The notes beneath the pieces are model-generated. The model saw only the letters and a list, made by a program, of their open reading frames with translations. It was not told the DNA's origin and searched no databases. Made by a program: the position numbers and the translations under genes. A DNA stretch of 64,000 nt from Amycolatopsis nalaikhensis (lineage in GTDB: Bacteria; Actinomycetota; Actinomycetes; Mycobacteriales; Pseudonocardiaceae), in the NCBI RefSeq assembly GCF_030264295.1, contig NZ_CP127173.1:9245501-9309500 (forward strand). Reading direction: 5' to 3'. Position 1 is the stretch's first letter. Each line of letters starts with the position of its first letter. Of this stretch, positions 31,930 through 40,492 are shown piece after piece.

Positions 31930-32676
31930 GTCGTAGACCACCAAGGTCTGCTCCGGCCGCTCGGCCACATGAAACGAAGCGTGCGGCACGGTGACCACCC
32001 CCAGCCGCGGGTGGCGGAGGCGTTTGTGGCCCGCCTGGCTGAACCGGATCTCGTACCGCGGCCACCACGCGCGCACCTCGGAACTCGCCTCGGTCAACTC
32101 GGCCACGAGCCGCGTCACGCGGGGGTGCTCCGGGTTGCGGCCCGCGATCGCGCGCAGGCGGGCCAGGATCGTGCGGGCCTCGCGCTCCCAGTCCACCAGG
32201 ACCTCGCGCGCGGCGGGCTCGGTGAACATCCAGCGCACGACGTTGCCGCCCGGCGCCATGCCCTGGAACAGCTCCTCGGCCGCGGCGTTGTGCGCGAGGA
32301 CGTCGTAACAGATGCCGGTCACGTACGCGGGGTTGTCGCCCAGCAGGGCCGGGACGCCCGCGACCTCGGGCGCCACCTCCTCGGGGACGTCCGAATCCGG
32401 CGTCTCGGCCCCACCGGCGAGGCGGCGCAAGTGCTCCCGCTCGGCGCCGGACAACCTCAACGCCCGGGCCAGCGCGTCGAGCACCTGATCGGACGGACGG
32501 ACGGCGCGGCCCTGCTCGAGGTAAGTCAGCCAAGTGGCGCTGATGCCCGCCAGCAGCGCCAGCTCCTCGCGGCGCAACCCGGGCGTCCGACGCCGTCCGG
32601 TGACCGGCAGGCCCGCGTCGGCCGGCGTGAGCCGCTCTCGGCGGCTGCGCAGGAACGTGCCCAGCTCGACACTCAC
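31900..32676 (-). CDS. MmyB-type HTH transcriptional regulator
   Basis: A 258-residue regulator with an N-terminal XRE HTH (LGTFLRSRRERLTPADAG..TPGLRREELALLAGISATWLTYLEQGR, about residues 5-57) and the C-terminal MmyB-like ligand-binding PAS domain (NPAYVTGICYDVLAHNAAAEELFQ, WMFTEPAAREVLVDWE, RFSQAGHKRLRHPRLGVV). This type usually controls a neighbouring oxidoreductase. It is divergent from the alcohol-dehydrogenase-like gene at 32745, with a perfect palindrome between them. The stop end overlaps the tandem-HTH gene by 30 bp. Confidence 0.9.
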   Translation of the reverse strand: MSVELGTFLRSRRERLTPADAGLPVTGRRRTPGLRREELALLAGISATWLTYLEQGRAVRPSDQVLDALARALRLSGAEREHLRRLAGGAETPDSDVPEEVAPEVAGVPALLGDNPAYVTGICYDVLAHNAAAEELFQGMAPGGNVVRWMFTEPAAREVLVDWEREARTILARLRAIAGRNPEHPRVTRLVAELTEASSEVRAWWPRYEIRFSQAGHKRLRHPRLGVVTVPHASFHVAERPEQTLVVYDLRAAVDGGA

Positions 32677-32692
32677 CCTGGAACCTCCAGTA

Positions 32693-32712
32693 CCAGAATA
32701 ACCGGATTCTGG
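32693..32712. promoter_or_regulatory. Operator in the MmyB-type/oxidoreductase divergent promoter
   Basis: CCAGAAT-AACCGG-ATTCTGG: perfect 7-bp arms, extended outward by GTA/TAC. It lies in the 68-bp gap between the divergent starts. It is AT-rich compared with its surroundings and is the natural site for the MmyB-type regulator. Confidence 0.65.
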
Positions 32713-32744
32713 ATACCAGCTTAACGCCGCGCGAGGCTGATCTC

Positions 32745-33797
32745 ATGCGTGCTTGGACTGTTGCTGCACAAGACGACGACGTTCGCCTCTCCGACGTGCC
32801 GGAGCCTGCCCTCCGCGGCGGTGGCGTGCTCGTGGAGGTGCTCGCCGCCCACCTCCCGGCGTACACGAAAGCGGTGGTGAAGGGAAACCGCGGCGGCTTG
32901 CCCGTCCCCCTGACGCTGGGGCCCTCGTGCGTCGGGCGCGTGCTCGACGTGGCTCCCGACGTCTTCCACGTCGCCCCGGGCGACATCGTCCTCGACACGG
33001 CCCTGCTCGACGCGGGCGAAGGCGACGAGATCCTCGTCGGCTGGGTCGGCCTGGGCGGTTCCGGTGACGGCAGCGCCCGCACCGACCGGATGCGCGCGGT
33101 GTGGCGCGACGGTGTCTTCGCGGAGAAGGCCCTCTGTCCCAAAGAGACGATGATCAAGCTGCCCGGTGCGGAACACCACCCGGACCTCGCTCGCCTGGCG
33201 TTCCTGCCGTGGCTCTGCATCGCCGCCGCGGGCCTGCACGCGGCGGGCTCGCTCACCGGCCGTGACGTCGCGGTGCTCGGGGCGACCGGTCAGCTGGGCG
33301 GCGCGGCGGTGCTGGTCGCCCTGGCGGAAGGCGCCGCGACCGTGACCGCGGTGGGGCGCAACGAAGAGGCGCTCGACCGCCTCGCGAAGCTGAGCCCCCG
33401 CGTGCGTGTCCACCGGCTGACCGGCGACCGGGCGGCGGACGCGGCAGGCATCGGCCCGGTGGACGTCGCCCTCGACGCGCTCGGCGCCACCCCGACCGCG
33501 GACGCGACCATGGCCGCCTACGACAGCCTGCGCCCGCGCGGCACCCTCGTGCTCGTCGGCGGCGTGCGCCAGGACCTCCCCATCCCGTACGGCGACCTGA
33601 TGCACCGCCGGATCACCCTCCGCGGCTCCTGGATGAGCGACGCGGACACGGTGCGCACGGTGTGGAACCTCGTCCGCGCCGGGCTCCTCGATCTGTCCGC
33701 GATCGAGCTGCTGACGGCCGGGCTCGACGACCCGGCGGCCGCCCTCGACCTGGCGGAACGCACGACGGGCCTCGGCTTCGTCGCGCTCGTGCCGTGA
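32745..33797 (+). CDS. Zinc-less medium-chain alcohol dehydrogenase/quinone-reductase-like oxidoreductase
   Basis: A 350-residue MDR-superfamily oxidoreductase. The N-terminal GroES-like part (VPEPALRGGGVLVEVLAAHL, LGPSCVGRVLDVAPDVF) and a Rossmann domain with VAVLGATGQLGGAAVLVALAEGA at about 180 are visible. The zinc ligand Cys/His set of classical ADHs is absent in the catalytic site, so a quinone-reductase or enoyl-reductase role is more likely. The YGDLMHRRITLRGSWM C-terminal segment is typical. It is divergent from, and presumably controlled by, the MmyB-type regulator through the palindrome at 32693. Confidence 0.85.
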   Translation: MRAWTVAAQDDDVRLSDVPEPALRGGGVLVEVLAAHLPAYTKAVVKGNRGGLPVPLTLGPSCVGRVLDVAPDVFHVAPGDIVLDTALLDAGEGDEILVGWVGLGGSGDGSARTDRMRAVWRDGVFAEKALCPKETMIKLPGAEHHPDLARLAFLPWLCIAAAGLHAAGSLTGRDVAVLGATGQLGGAAVLVALAEGAATVTAVGRNEEALDRLAKLSPRVRVHRLTGDRAADAAGIGPVDVALDALGATPTADATMAAYDSLRPRGTLVLVGGVRQDLPIPYGDLMHRRITLRGSWMSDADTVRTVWNLVRAGLLDLSAIELLTAGLDDPAAALDLAERTTGLGFVALVP

Positions 33798-33818
33798 GCA
33801 CGAGGCGCCGACAGCTCC

Positions 33819-33847
33819 TTGACGAACCGCGTGCCGGTCCTTAGGTT
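33819..33847 (+). promoter_or_regulatory. Candidate sialidase promoter
   Basis: TTGACG (33819-33824) and TAGGTT (33842-33847) with a 17-bp spacer, immediately followed by a 25-bp operator-like palindrome. Confidence 0.5.
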
Positions 33848-33853
33848 GTCCGG

Positions 33854-33878
33854 ACATAGGACGTCAGACATCCCATGT
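33854..33878. promoter_or_regulatory. Sialidase operator
   Basis: Half-sites ACATAGGACGTC and GACATCCCATGT flank a single A; 10 of 12 positions are symmetric. Located at the expected transcription start, 24 bp before the GTG and just behind the promoter, it fits a repressor site. No regulator lies next to it. Confidence 0.55.
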
Positions 33879-33902
33879 CCCCTCGGCGAGGAGGCGGTAC
33901 CG

Positions 33903-35078
33903 GTGGCACCGATCCGCAGGTTCGGCACGATTCTGCTCGCGGCGGCGGCCGCGTGGTTACCCTTTGTCCCCGCGGCTTCGGCCGCGACCGGGTGCACGTC
34001 CTCGGTGCCCTTCACCTCCGGCACCGAGGGCTACGACACCTTCCGCATCCCGGCCGTGGTCCGCGCCGGGGACGGCGCGCTGGTCGCGTTCGCCGAAGGC
34101 CGGCGCGACTCTGCGGGTGACTCGGGCGCGATCCAGACCGTGTCCCGCACCTCGCGCGACGGCGGCTGCACGTGGAGCCCGCTGTCGGTGGTCGACGACA
34201 ACGGCGACGCCACCGCGGGCAACCCCACGCCGGTGCTCGCGCGCGACGGCGACCTCGTGCTCCTGACCGTCCACAACGGACTCGTCTCGGAGAAGCAGAT
34301 CATGTCCGGGCAAGCGTCCGCACAGGACACCCGGCGCGTGTTCGTCCGGCGCAGCGACGACGACGGCCGCACGTGGAGCGCCGCGCGCGACATCACCGCG
34401 GAGACGAAACTGCCGGACTGGCGCTGGTACGCCACCGGCCCCGGGCACGCGACCCTGCTGCGGCACGGGCCGCACGCGGGCCGGATCGTCGTGCCCGCCA
34501 ACCACTCCAGCGCGCCGCCGCCCGGCTCGGCCGACGTCGGCACCGAGGCGAAGTACTACGGCGGCCACGACCTCTACAGCGACGACGACGGCCGCACCTG
34601 GCACATCGGCTTCACCGGCGACCGCACCGACGGGGTCGTCGCCGCGAACGAGACGACGGCGACCGAGCTGCCCGACGGCACGCTCTACTTCTCCAGCCGC
34701 AACCAGGGTTCCGCGGCCGAACACCGCGTCGACGGCTACAGCACCGACGGCGGCCGGACGCTCGTGCGGCCGTACCAGGTGCAGCCGACGCTGTCCGGGC
34801 CGAAGGTCGAGGGCAGCGTGCTGCAGACGACGATCCCGGGCCTGCTGGTGTTCTCCGGCCCCGCCGACCCCGCCACGCGAACGGTCATGCGGCTGCGGCT
34901 CAGCACCGACCGGGGGCACACCTGGCAGCCCGGCCGGACGCTGACCACCGGCCCGGCGGCCTACTCCGACCTCGTCCAGCCGGGCCCCGGCACGGTCGGG
35001 GTCCTGTACGAGACGGGGACTGCCGGTCCCTACGAGCGCATCGTGTTCCAGCGGCTCCCGCTGGGCCAGCTGGGCTGA
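33903..35078 (+). CDS. Secreted exo-alpha-sialidase (GH33-like)
   Basis: A 391-residue exported six-bladed propeller that releases terminal sialic acids. GTG 33903 has GAGGAGG upstream; the open frame starting at 33819 is promoter region. A Sec signal ends near AASA. The mature N-terminus leads to YDTFRIPAVV, the FRIP motif with the first catalytic-site arginine. Asp-box repeats SxDxGxTW appear four to five times (SRDGGCTW, SDDDGRTW twice, STDGGRTL, STDRGHTW). The Glu in TKVEG-type GPKVEGSVLQ and the Tyr in GVLYETG match the nucleophile pair region. No lectin or carbohydrate-binding module follows. Confidence 0.9.
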   Translation: MAPIRRFGTILLAAAAAWLPFVPAASAATGCTSSVPFTSGTEGYDTFRIPAVVRAGDGALVAFAEGRRDSAGDSGAIQTVSRTSRDGGCTWSPLSVVDDNGDATAGNPTPVLARDGDLVLLTVHNGLVSEKQIMSGQASAQDTRRVFVRRSDDDGRTWSAARDITAETKLPDWRWYATGPGHATLLRHGPHAGRIVVPANHSSAPPPGSADVGTEAKYYGGHDLYSDDDGRTWHIGFTGDRTDGVVAANETTATELPDGTLYFSSRNQGSAAEHRVDGYSTDGGRTLVRPYQVQPTLSGPKVEGSVLQTTIPGLLVFSGPADPATRTVMRLRLSTDRGHTWQPGRTLTTGPAAYSDLVQPGPGTVGVLYETGTAGPYERIVFQRLPLGQLG

Positions 35079-35089
35079 TGCGAAGACGC

Positions 35090-35125
35090 AGCCGCGGCGC
35101 CGTCCCGGAGGTCGACGCCGCGGCT
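35090..35125. terminator. Bidirectional terminator between sialidase and phospholipase C
   Basis: Ten-base perfect arms AGCCGCGGCG (35090-35099) and CGCCGCGGCT (35116-35125) around a 16-base loop, in the 52-bp gap between convergent genes. Confidence 0.55.
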
Positions 35126-35130
35126 CGCGC

Positions 35131-37140
35131 TCAGTCCGTGAGGATCGCCGGGTCGCTCGTGCTCGGGCGGCCCGTCTCGACGTGGCCGGCCAGCCGCCGC
35201 AGGAACTTCGGGTCGTGGTCGGCGGTGATCGTGACGTCGTACCAGTTGTTGCTGCGCCGGGTCGGCACGGTCTCGACCACCCGCGCGCCGGGCCGCAGCC
35301 GCCGGGTCGTCGTGTGGTGCCCGTACGCGTCGGTCACCGTCAGCTTCACCGCGGCCGTGCCGGGGTTCGTCAGCACCAAGGCGAGGTCATCGCCTTCGCG
35401 GCGCACGCTCACCTCGGGTCCGGCGGCACTCCCCCGGAACTGCCGCAGGAAACCGTTCGGCCCGTGGGCGGTGTAGTCGTAGCCGCCCGACGCCGGCAGC
35501 GCCGCGGTGAGCGAGCGGCCCGCCCCCGCCGTGTACGTCCGCGGCGCACCCGACGGCGTGACGACGTAGAACGACGCCCCCGCGCGGCCGTGGTTGGCGA
35601 ACGTCACCTTGAGGTCGCCGCCGAACACGACCGCGTCGGCCGCCAGGTCGTACGGCAGCGCCCGGGCCGGCCGCAGCCCGCGCTCCTGCTTGGGCAGCAC
35701 GGCCTGGGCCGGGACCTTCGGCACGTAGTCCGGGTGCCGCTCGCGGTCCGGCGGGAAGTAACCGGCGGTCTCCGGCAGGGCGGGCACCTTCGTGTCGGTC
35801 CGCGCGAAGTCGAACGCCGAGGTCAGGTCGCCGCACACCGACCGCCGCCACGCCGAGATGTTCGGCTCCTCGACCCCGAACCGCCCCTCGATGAACCGGA
35901 TGATCGACGTGTGGTCGAACGTCTCCGAGCACACCCAGCCGCCCTTGCTCCACGGCGAGACCACCAGCATCGGCACGCGCTGGCCGAGCCCGTACGGGCC
36001 GGGCTGCTGCGCCGACCCGGTGTAGATCTCGCCCGTGGTGTCCACAGTGGACTGCCCGGCGGTGGCGTAGGGCGGGATCACGTGGTCGAAGAAGCCGTCG
36101 TTCTCGTCGTAGGTGATGAACACCGCGGTCTTGCTCCAGACCTCCGGGTTCGCCGTCAGCGCGTCGAGCACCTGCGCGATGTACCAGGCGCCGTAGTTCA
36201 CCGGCCAGTTCGGGTGCTCGCAGAACGCCTCCGGCGCCGCGATCCACGACACCTGCGGCAGCCGGTTCGCCTTGACGTCGGCGCGGAGGCGGTCGAAGTA
36301 GCCCTCGCCCGCCTTCGCGTTCGTGCCGGTGCGGGCCTTCTCGTACAGCGCGTCGCCGGGCTTGGCGTTGCGGTAGGAGTTGAAGTACAGCAGGGAGTTG
36401 TCGCCGTAGTTGCCGCGGTAGGCGTCTTCGATCCAGCCCCAGCCGCCGGCGGCGTCGAGGCCGTCGCCGATGTCCTGGTAGATCTTCCACGACACCCCGG
36501 CCCGCTCGAGCCGCTCGGGGTAGGTCGTCCAGGAGTAGCCCTTTTCGTCGTTGCCGAGGACCGGGCCGCCGCCGACGCCGTCGTTGCCGGTGTAGCCGGT
36601 CCACATGTAGTAGCGGTTCGGGTCGGTCGAGCCCATGAACGAGCAGTGGTAGGCGTCGCACACGGTGAACGCGTCGGCGAGCGCGTAGTGGAACGGGATG
36701 TCTTCGCGGGTCAGGTACGCCATCGTGGTCGAGCCCTTGGCGGGCACCCAGTTGTCGTACTTGCCGCCGTTCCACGCCGCGTGCGTGTCGTTCCAGCCGT
36801 GCGGGAGGTCCTGGATGAACTGCAGGCCCAGGTTGTCCGCTTCGGGCCGGAAGGGCAGGATGTCCCGCTTGCCGTCCGACTGCGCCCAGACCACCTTGCC
36901 GTTGGCCAGGGTCGCCGGCCGCGGGTCGCCGAAGCCGCGCACCCCGCGCAGCGTGCCGAAGTAGTGGTCGAACGAGCGGTTCTCCTGCATCAGCACCACG
37001 ACGTGCTCGACGTCGCGCACCGTCCCGGTGCGGTGGTGGGCGGGGATTTCCGCCGCGCGGGCGATGCTGGTGGACAGGGCCGAGAGGGCGGCGGTGCCGC
37101 CGGCCAGCTGCAGGAACCGTCGACGGTTCACGTCGGTCAT
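35131..37140 (-). CDS. Tat-exported phosphocholine-specific phospholipase C
   Basis: A 669-residue phosphoesterase of the alkaline-phosphatase-like phospholipase C family. The N-terminus VNRRRFLQLAGGTAALSALS is a twin-arginine signal, cleaved near ARAA. The catalytic domain has VEHVVVLMQENRSFDHYFGTLRGVRGF with the conserved Asn/Thr-type metal-site region, GSTDPNRYYMWTGY, VFITYDENDGFFDHVIPP and SETFDHTSIIRFIE. The C-terminal ~200 residues contain two beta-sandwich repeats of the family's DUF756 type. ATG 37140 is preferred over the upstream start at 37191 because it places RR correctly. It hydrolyses phosphatidylcholine or sphingomyelin outside the cell and may scavenge phosphate. Confidence 0.92.
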   Translation of the reverse strand: MTDVNRRRFLQLAGGTAALSALSTSIARAAEIPAHHRTGTVRDVEHVVVLMQENRSFDHYFGTLRGVRGFGDPRPATLANGKVVWAQSDGKRDILPFRPEADNLGLQFIQDLPHGWNDTHAAWNGGKYDNWVPAKGSTTMAYLTREDIPFHYALADAFTVCDAYHCSFMGSTDPNRYYMWTGYTGNDGVGGGPVLGNDEKGYSWTTYPERLERAGVSWKIYQDIGDGLDAAGGWGWIEDAYRGNYGDNSLLYFNSYRNAKPGDALYEKARTGTNAKAGEGYFDRLRADVKANRLPQVSWIAAPEAFCEHPNWPVNYGAWYIAQVLDALTANPEVWSKTAVFITYDENDGFFDHVIPPYATAGQSTVDTTGEIYTGSAQQPGPYGLGQRVPMLVVSPWSKGGWVCSETFDHTSIIRFIEGRFGVEEPNISAWRRSVCGDLTSAFDFARTDTKVPALPETAGYFPPDRERHPDYVPKVPAQAVLPKQERGLRPARALPYDLAADAVVFGGDLKVTFANHGRAGASFYVVTPSGAPRTYTAGAGRSLTAALPASGGYDYTAHGPNGFLRQFRGSAAGPEVSVRREGDDLALVLTNPGTAAVKLTVTDAYGHHTTTRRLRPGARVVETVPTRRSNNWYDVTITADHDPKFLRRLAGHVETGRPSTSDPAILTD

Positions 37141-37255
37141 GAGGACTCCGGGGGTTCGTGGTGGAGAGCCGGGCCAGTATCTTCGGTACACCGAGAACCT
37201 AGGCCCGGCCCGGAGCCAACTCCAGGAGAAACCCTCGTGAACGCCTGGCGTCCGG

Positions 37256-37615
37256 TCAGAGCCGCGACACCTGGTAGTGCGCGATCAGCCAGGTGTCGCC
37301 CGTCCGGCGGAGCAGGACGCCGAGGTGGACCGGGAGCGGCGGCCGGTCGGTGAAGCCGAACTCGACACCCGCGTAGCCGAGCACCAGGTCGTCGGCGAGG
37401 CGGCGGGCCTCCAGCACCCGGTAGTCGGCGGTCAGGCCGAGCGGCTGGGCGTCGTAGTACTTCGCGACGCCGTCGCGGCCCACGCTGTAGGGGTGCAGGC
37501 CCTGGAAGATCGCGTCCTCGGTGAAGTGCCGGGCGACGCGGTCGGGGTCGTGCGCGCCGACGGCCGACCGCCAGCCGTCGAGCACGCCGGTGAGGATGTC
37601 CCGTGCGGTGGTCAT
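37256..37615 (-). CDS. NTF2/SnoaL-like small protein
   Basis: A 119-residue protein with the cone-shaped NTF2-like fold signature: an N-terminal helix ILTGVLDGWRSAVGAHDPDRVARHFTEDAIFQG, then strands YRVLEARRLADDLVLGYAGVEF and WLIAHYQVSRL. Members of this fold are isomerases, hydrolases or accessory proteins. It follows the SDR by 29 bp with GAGGAGAGGAAAA upstream of the ATG, so it is likely co-transcribed. The function is not assignable beyond fold. Confidence 0.8.
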   Translation of the reverse strand: MTTARDILTGVLDGWRSAVGAHDPDRVARHFTEDAIFQGLHPYSVGRDGVAKYYDAQPLGLTADYRVLEARRLADDLVLGYAGVEFGFTDRPPLPVHLGVLLRRTGDTWLIAHYQVSRL

Positions 37616-37644
37616 GGTGGTTTTCCTCTCCTCGGCCAGGGAAG

Positions 37645-38346
37645 TCAGTGGCCGGCGCTCTGGCCGCCGTCGACGTGCAGGATCTCCCCGGTCACGAACG
37701 GCGCGTTCTCCAGGAACAGGACGGCGTCGACGATGTCGCCGATCTCCCCCAGCCGCCCGACCGGGTGCAGGCTCGCGAGAGCGTCGTGGGTTTCGGCCGG
37801 GTGCATCGGGGTGCGGATGATGCCGGGCGACACGGCGTTCACCCGGACCCCGCGCGTCGCATACTCGATCGCGAGGGACTTGGTGACCGAGTTGAGGCCG
37901 CCCTTGGTCAGTGACGCCAAGGCCGACGGCACGGCGCTGTTCGCGTGGTCGGTGAGGCTGGTGGTGATGCTGACGACGTGCCCGCCGTCGGCCATCGCCG
38001 CGATGGCCCGCTGCGTGACCTCGAAGAAGCCGCGCAGGTTCACGCCGGTCACCAGGTCGAAGTCGGCGGCGGTGTACTCGGTGAACGGCTTGGCGACGAA
38101 GACGCCGGCGTTGTTGACCAGCGTGTCGACGCGGCCGAACGTCTCGAGGGCGCGCTCGATCACGCGGGCGCCGACCGCCGGGTCGGCGATGTCGCCGGCG
38201 ACGGTCAGGATCCCGGCGTCGCCGGCCGGGGTGATGGACCGCGAGTTCGCGACCACCTGGTAGCCGAGCTTGCGGTACGCCTCGACCAGTGCCGCGCCGA
38301 TGCCCTGCGAGGCGCCGGTGACGACCGCGACCTTCTGCGTGCTCAT
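37645..38346 (-). CDS. Short-chain dehydrogenase/reductase lacking the catalytic tyrosine
   Basis: A 233-residue SDR with cofactor motif VTGASQGIGAALVEAYR at about residues 9-25, NNAGVFVAKPF, and the C-terminal VSPGIIRTPMHP and GGQSAGH. At the active site, where YxxxK is expected, the sequence reads SALASLTKGG: the Lys is present but the Tyr position is Ala. Catalysis must therefore differ or the protein is divergent; some close relatives of this subgroup share the change. It is divergent from the LysR gene at 38478 and probably under its control. Confidence 0.85.
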   Translation of the reverse strand: MSTQKVAVVTGASQGIGAALVEAYRKLGYQVVANSRSITPAGDAGILTVAGDIADPAVGARVIERALETFGRVDTLVNNAGVFVAKPFTEYTAADFDLVTGVNLRGFFEVTQRAIAAMADGGHVVSITTSLTDHANSAVPSALASLTKGGLNSVTKSLAIEYATRGVRVNAVSPGIIRTPMHPAETHDALASLHPVGRLGEIGDIVDAVLFLENAPFVTGEILHVDGGQSAGH

Positions 38347-38432
38347 GACTGTGGACCTCCTGTGGGGGAATGGTTCGTTCGTCCTGAGCCGACTGTGCGG
38401 CGGGCCGGGGCGGCTTCGCCACGACCGGTTCG

Positions 38433-38446
38433 CTCCCAGCTGGGAG
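38433..38446. promoter_or_regulatory. Palindrome in the LysR/SDR divergent promoter
   Basis: CTCCCAGCTGGGAG, a perfect 14-bp palindrome 32 bp before the LysR ATG, with a further CCTCCC at 38453. Candidate LysR binding site for auto- and SDR-operon control. Confidence 0.5.
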
Positions 38447-38477
38447 GTCTGTCCTCCCACCGCATTAAGCTGCCACA

Positions 38478-39389
38478 ATGGAGCTACGCCAGCTTCGGTA
38501 CTTCGTGGCCGTCGCCACAGAACTCAACTTCGGCCGGGCCGCCGACCGCCTGCGCATCGCCGGGCCGTCCCTGTCCCAGCAGATCAAGGCGCTGGAGCGG
38601 GACCTCGGCGTCCGGCTGTTCGACCGCGACCGCCGGTCGGTCACGCTCACCGAGTGCGGCGAGTCGCTGCTGCCCCGGGTCCGGGCCCTGCTGGAGCAGG
38701 CGGACGAGCTGCGCCGGACCGCGGCGGGCATCGCCGCGCGGGAACCGGTCCGGCTGGGCTACGTCAACTGGCATCCGGCCGACCTGATGGACCGGGTGGC
38801 GGGGGTGGCGCACCTGCACGTCGACACGTGGGTGCTGCCGTCGCACGCCCAGCTGCGCCGCGTCGCCGACGGCAGCCTCGACCTGGCGATCTGCTGGGCC
38901 CGCGCGGCCGAGCTGGCCGAGCACGGGCTGGCCGGGCGGCTGCTCGGCGCGGACCGCCTGCACGCGATCGGCACCGGCACTGGCCCGGTCCGCGCCCGGG
39001 ACGTCGTCGTGCTGGTCGACGACGACACGGAAAGCTGGGCTTCCTGGAACGCTTTCGCGGAGGAGTTCGCCCGCGACACGGGCGCGACCGTCGTGCGCAC
39101 CGAGGACGGCGGGGTGACGGGCCCGGCGTTCTTCGACCACGTGCGACGGCTGCGGCGGCCGGTCCTCAACTCGCCGAAGGGCCAGACGGCCCCGGTCCCG
39201 GCGGACCTCGCCCGGCGGCCGGTGGTGGACCCGGCGCCGTTCTGGACGTGGTCGCTGGTGTCGCGGCAGGACGAGACCCGCGCGCCGGTCCTGGCGGCGG
39301 TGGAGGCGCTCAGCCGGGAGGTCGGGCCGGGAGTGCTTGACCCGGCCGGGTGGCTGCCCGCCGACGACCCGCACACCGCACGACGCTAG
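38478..39389 (+). CDS. LysR family transcriptional regulator
   Basis: A 303-residue regulator. The N-terminal winged HTH is canonical (MELRQLRYFVAVATELNFGRAADRLRIAGPSLSQQIKALERDLGVRLFDRD), and the effector domain of two alpha/beta lobes follows (LGYVNWHPADLM, SLDLAICWARAAEL). It is divergent from the SDR/NTF2-like pair with a 131-bp intergenic region containing a perfect palindrome, the usual arrangement for LysR control of the divergent gene. The effector is unknown. Confidence 0.92.
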   Translation: MELRQLRYFVAVATELNFGRAADRLRIAGPSLSQQIKALERDLGVRLFDRDRRSVTLTECGESLLPRVRALLEQADELRRTAAGIAAREPVRLGYVNWHPADLMDRVAGVAHLHVDTWVLPSHAQLRRVADGSLDLAICWARAAELAEHGLAGRLLGADRLHAIGTGTGPVRARDVVVLVDDDTESWASWNAFAEEFARDTGATVVRTEDGGVTGPAFFDHVRRLRRPVLNSPKGQTAPVPADLARRPVVDPAPFWTWSLVSRQDETRAPVLAAVEALSREVGPGVLDPAGWLPADDPHTARR

Positions 39390-39475
39390 AGCGCGATCCG
39401 GCCGGAGTCCTCGGCGGCGGCAGCACGTCGGGAGGTCGCCGCGGACCCGTCCCGAACCGCGCGGCCCGCACCCCG

Positions 39476-40426
39476 TTACGGCACCAGCACGATCCGGCCG
39501 AAGACCTCACCGGCGTCCACCATCCGGTGCGCGGCGACCGCCTCCGCCAGCGGCAGTACCTCGTGCACCACCGTCACCAGCTCCCCGCGCACCGCGGCCT
39601 CGAACTGCGCGGCCCGCACGGCCCGGCGCTCGGAAGCGGGCACGGTGTCCGCGCTGAACGTGGCGAACGTCAGCGACTTCCGGAACGCGGTCATCAGCGC
39701 CGTGCCGAAGTCCGGCGGCGGCTGGCCACCGACCGCGCCGACCACCACCAGGCGCCCGTTCGGGTTGAGCCTGCCGAGGAAGGCGGGCAGGTCCGCGCCC
39801 GCGACGACATCGAAGACCACGTCGTAGCCCTCGCCGCCGGTGCCGGACCGGTCCAGCACGTGCGTCGCGCCCAGCTCCCGCAGCCGCTCGCCCCGCGCGG
39901 GCGACGACGTCGTGACGGCCACCGCGCCCGCCCCGCCGCGCGCCGCGAGCTGCACCGCCGTGATCCCGATGCTGCCCGCCGCGCCACGCACCAGCACCGA
40001 CTCGCCGGGGGCGAAGCGCGCGTGGGCCAGCCCGAAGTGGGCCACCACCCCGGCGCTGCCGAGCGTCACGGCGTCGACGGCGGAGAGGCCGTCCGGGAGC
40101 GGAACGGCGTCGTCGACCGCGACGGCCGCCTGTTCGACGTAACCGCCCCCGGTGCCGGTGAACGCCCACACGCGGCGGCCGTTCCACACCGGATCGACCC
40201 CGGCGCCGACGGCGGTCACCGTGCCCGCCACCTCCCCGCCCGGGATGTGGCCTTCGCCGAACCCGTAGGCGGCGAGCGCACCGCTGCGGATGAGCACGTC
40301 CACCCCGCCGACCCCGATGGCCTCGACGGCGACGGAGATTTCCCCGGGGCCGGGCACGGGCTCCGGCCGGTCCGCGACGGCCAGGCCTTCGGGACCGCCG
40401 AACCGCTTGATCACCACTGTCTTCAC
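39476..40426 (-). CDS. Quinone oxidoreductase-like NADP-dependent reductase
   Basis: A 316-residue member of the zeta-crystallin/quinone reductase branch of the MDR superfamily. The GroES-like N-terminus has IKRFGGPEGLAVADRPEPVPGPGEI and HIPGGEVAGTVTAVGAGVD. The nucleotide-binding segment VLVRGAAGSIGITAVQLAARGGA is at about residue 145, and zinc ligands are absent. The C-terminal AEAVAAHRMVDAGEVFGRIVLVP is typical. It is followed, on the same strand and 66 bp upstream, by no operon partner; the GlxA-type regulator gene at 40493 may share its transcript. Its likely role is reduction of quinones or alpha,beta-unsaturated carbonyls. Confidence 0.87.
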   Translation of the reverse strand: MKTVVIKRFGGPEGLAVADRPEPVPGPGEISVAVEAIGVGGVDVLIRSGALAAYGFGEGHIPGGEVAGTVTAVGAGVDPVWNGRRVWAFTGTGGGYVEQAAVAVDDAVPLPDGLSAVDAVTLGSAGVVAHFGLAHARFAPGESVLVRGAAGSIGITAVQLAARGGAGAVAVTTSSPARGERLRELGATHVLDRSGTGGEGYDVVFDVVAGADLPAFLGRLNPNGRLVVVGAVGGQPPPDFGTALMTAFRKSLTFATFSADTVPASERRAVRAAQFEAAVRGELVTVVHEVLPLAEAVAAHRMVDAGEVFGRIVLVP

Positions 40427-40492
40427 GTCCGCGACGCTAGGCGCGATCCGGGCGGCGGAACCGGAAGTGAGAGCGGCCGCCGGAGTTCTGCC

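Noticed and set aside
31450..32676. Two convergent HTH genes as a toxin-antitoxin pair
   Set aside because: Neither has a toxin domain, and the 258-residue protein has a full MmyB-type ligand domain with a divergent oxidoreductase target.
34172..35476. Long plus-strand open frame across the sialidase end into the phospholipase region
   Set aside because: Arg-rich shadow without motifs; the sialidase and phospholipase frames are both well supported.
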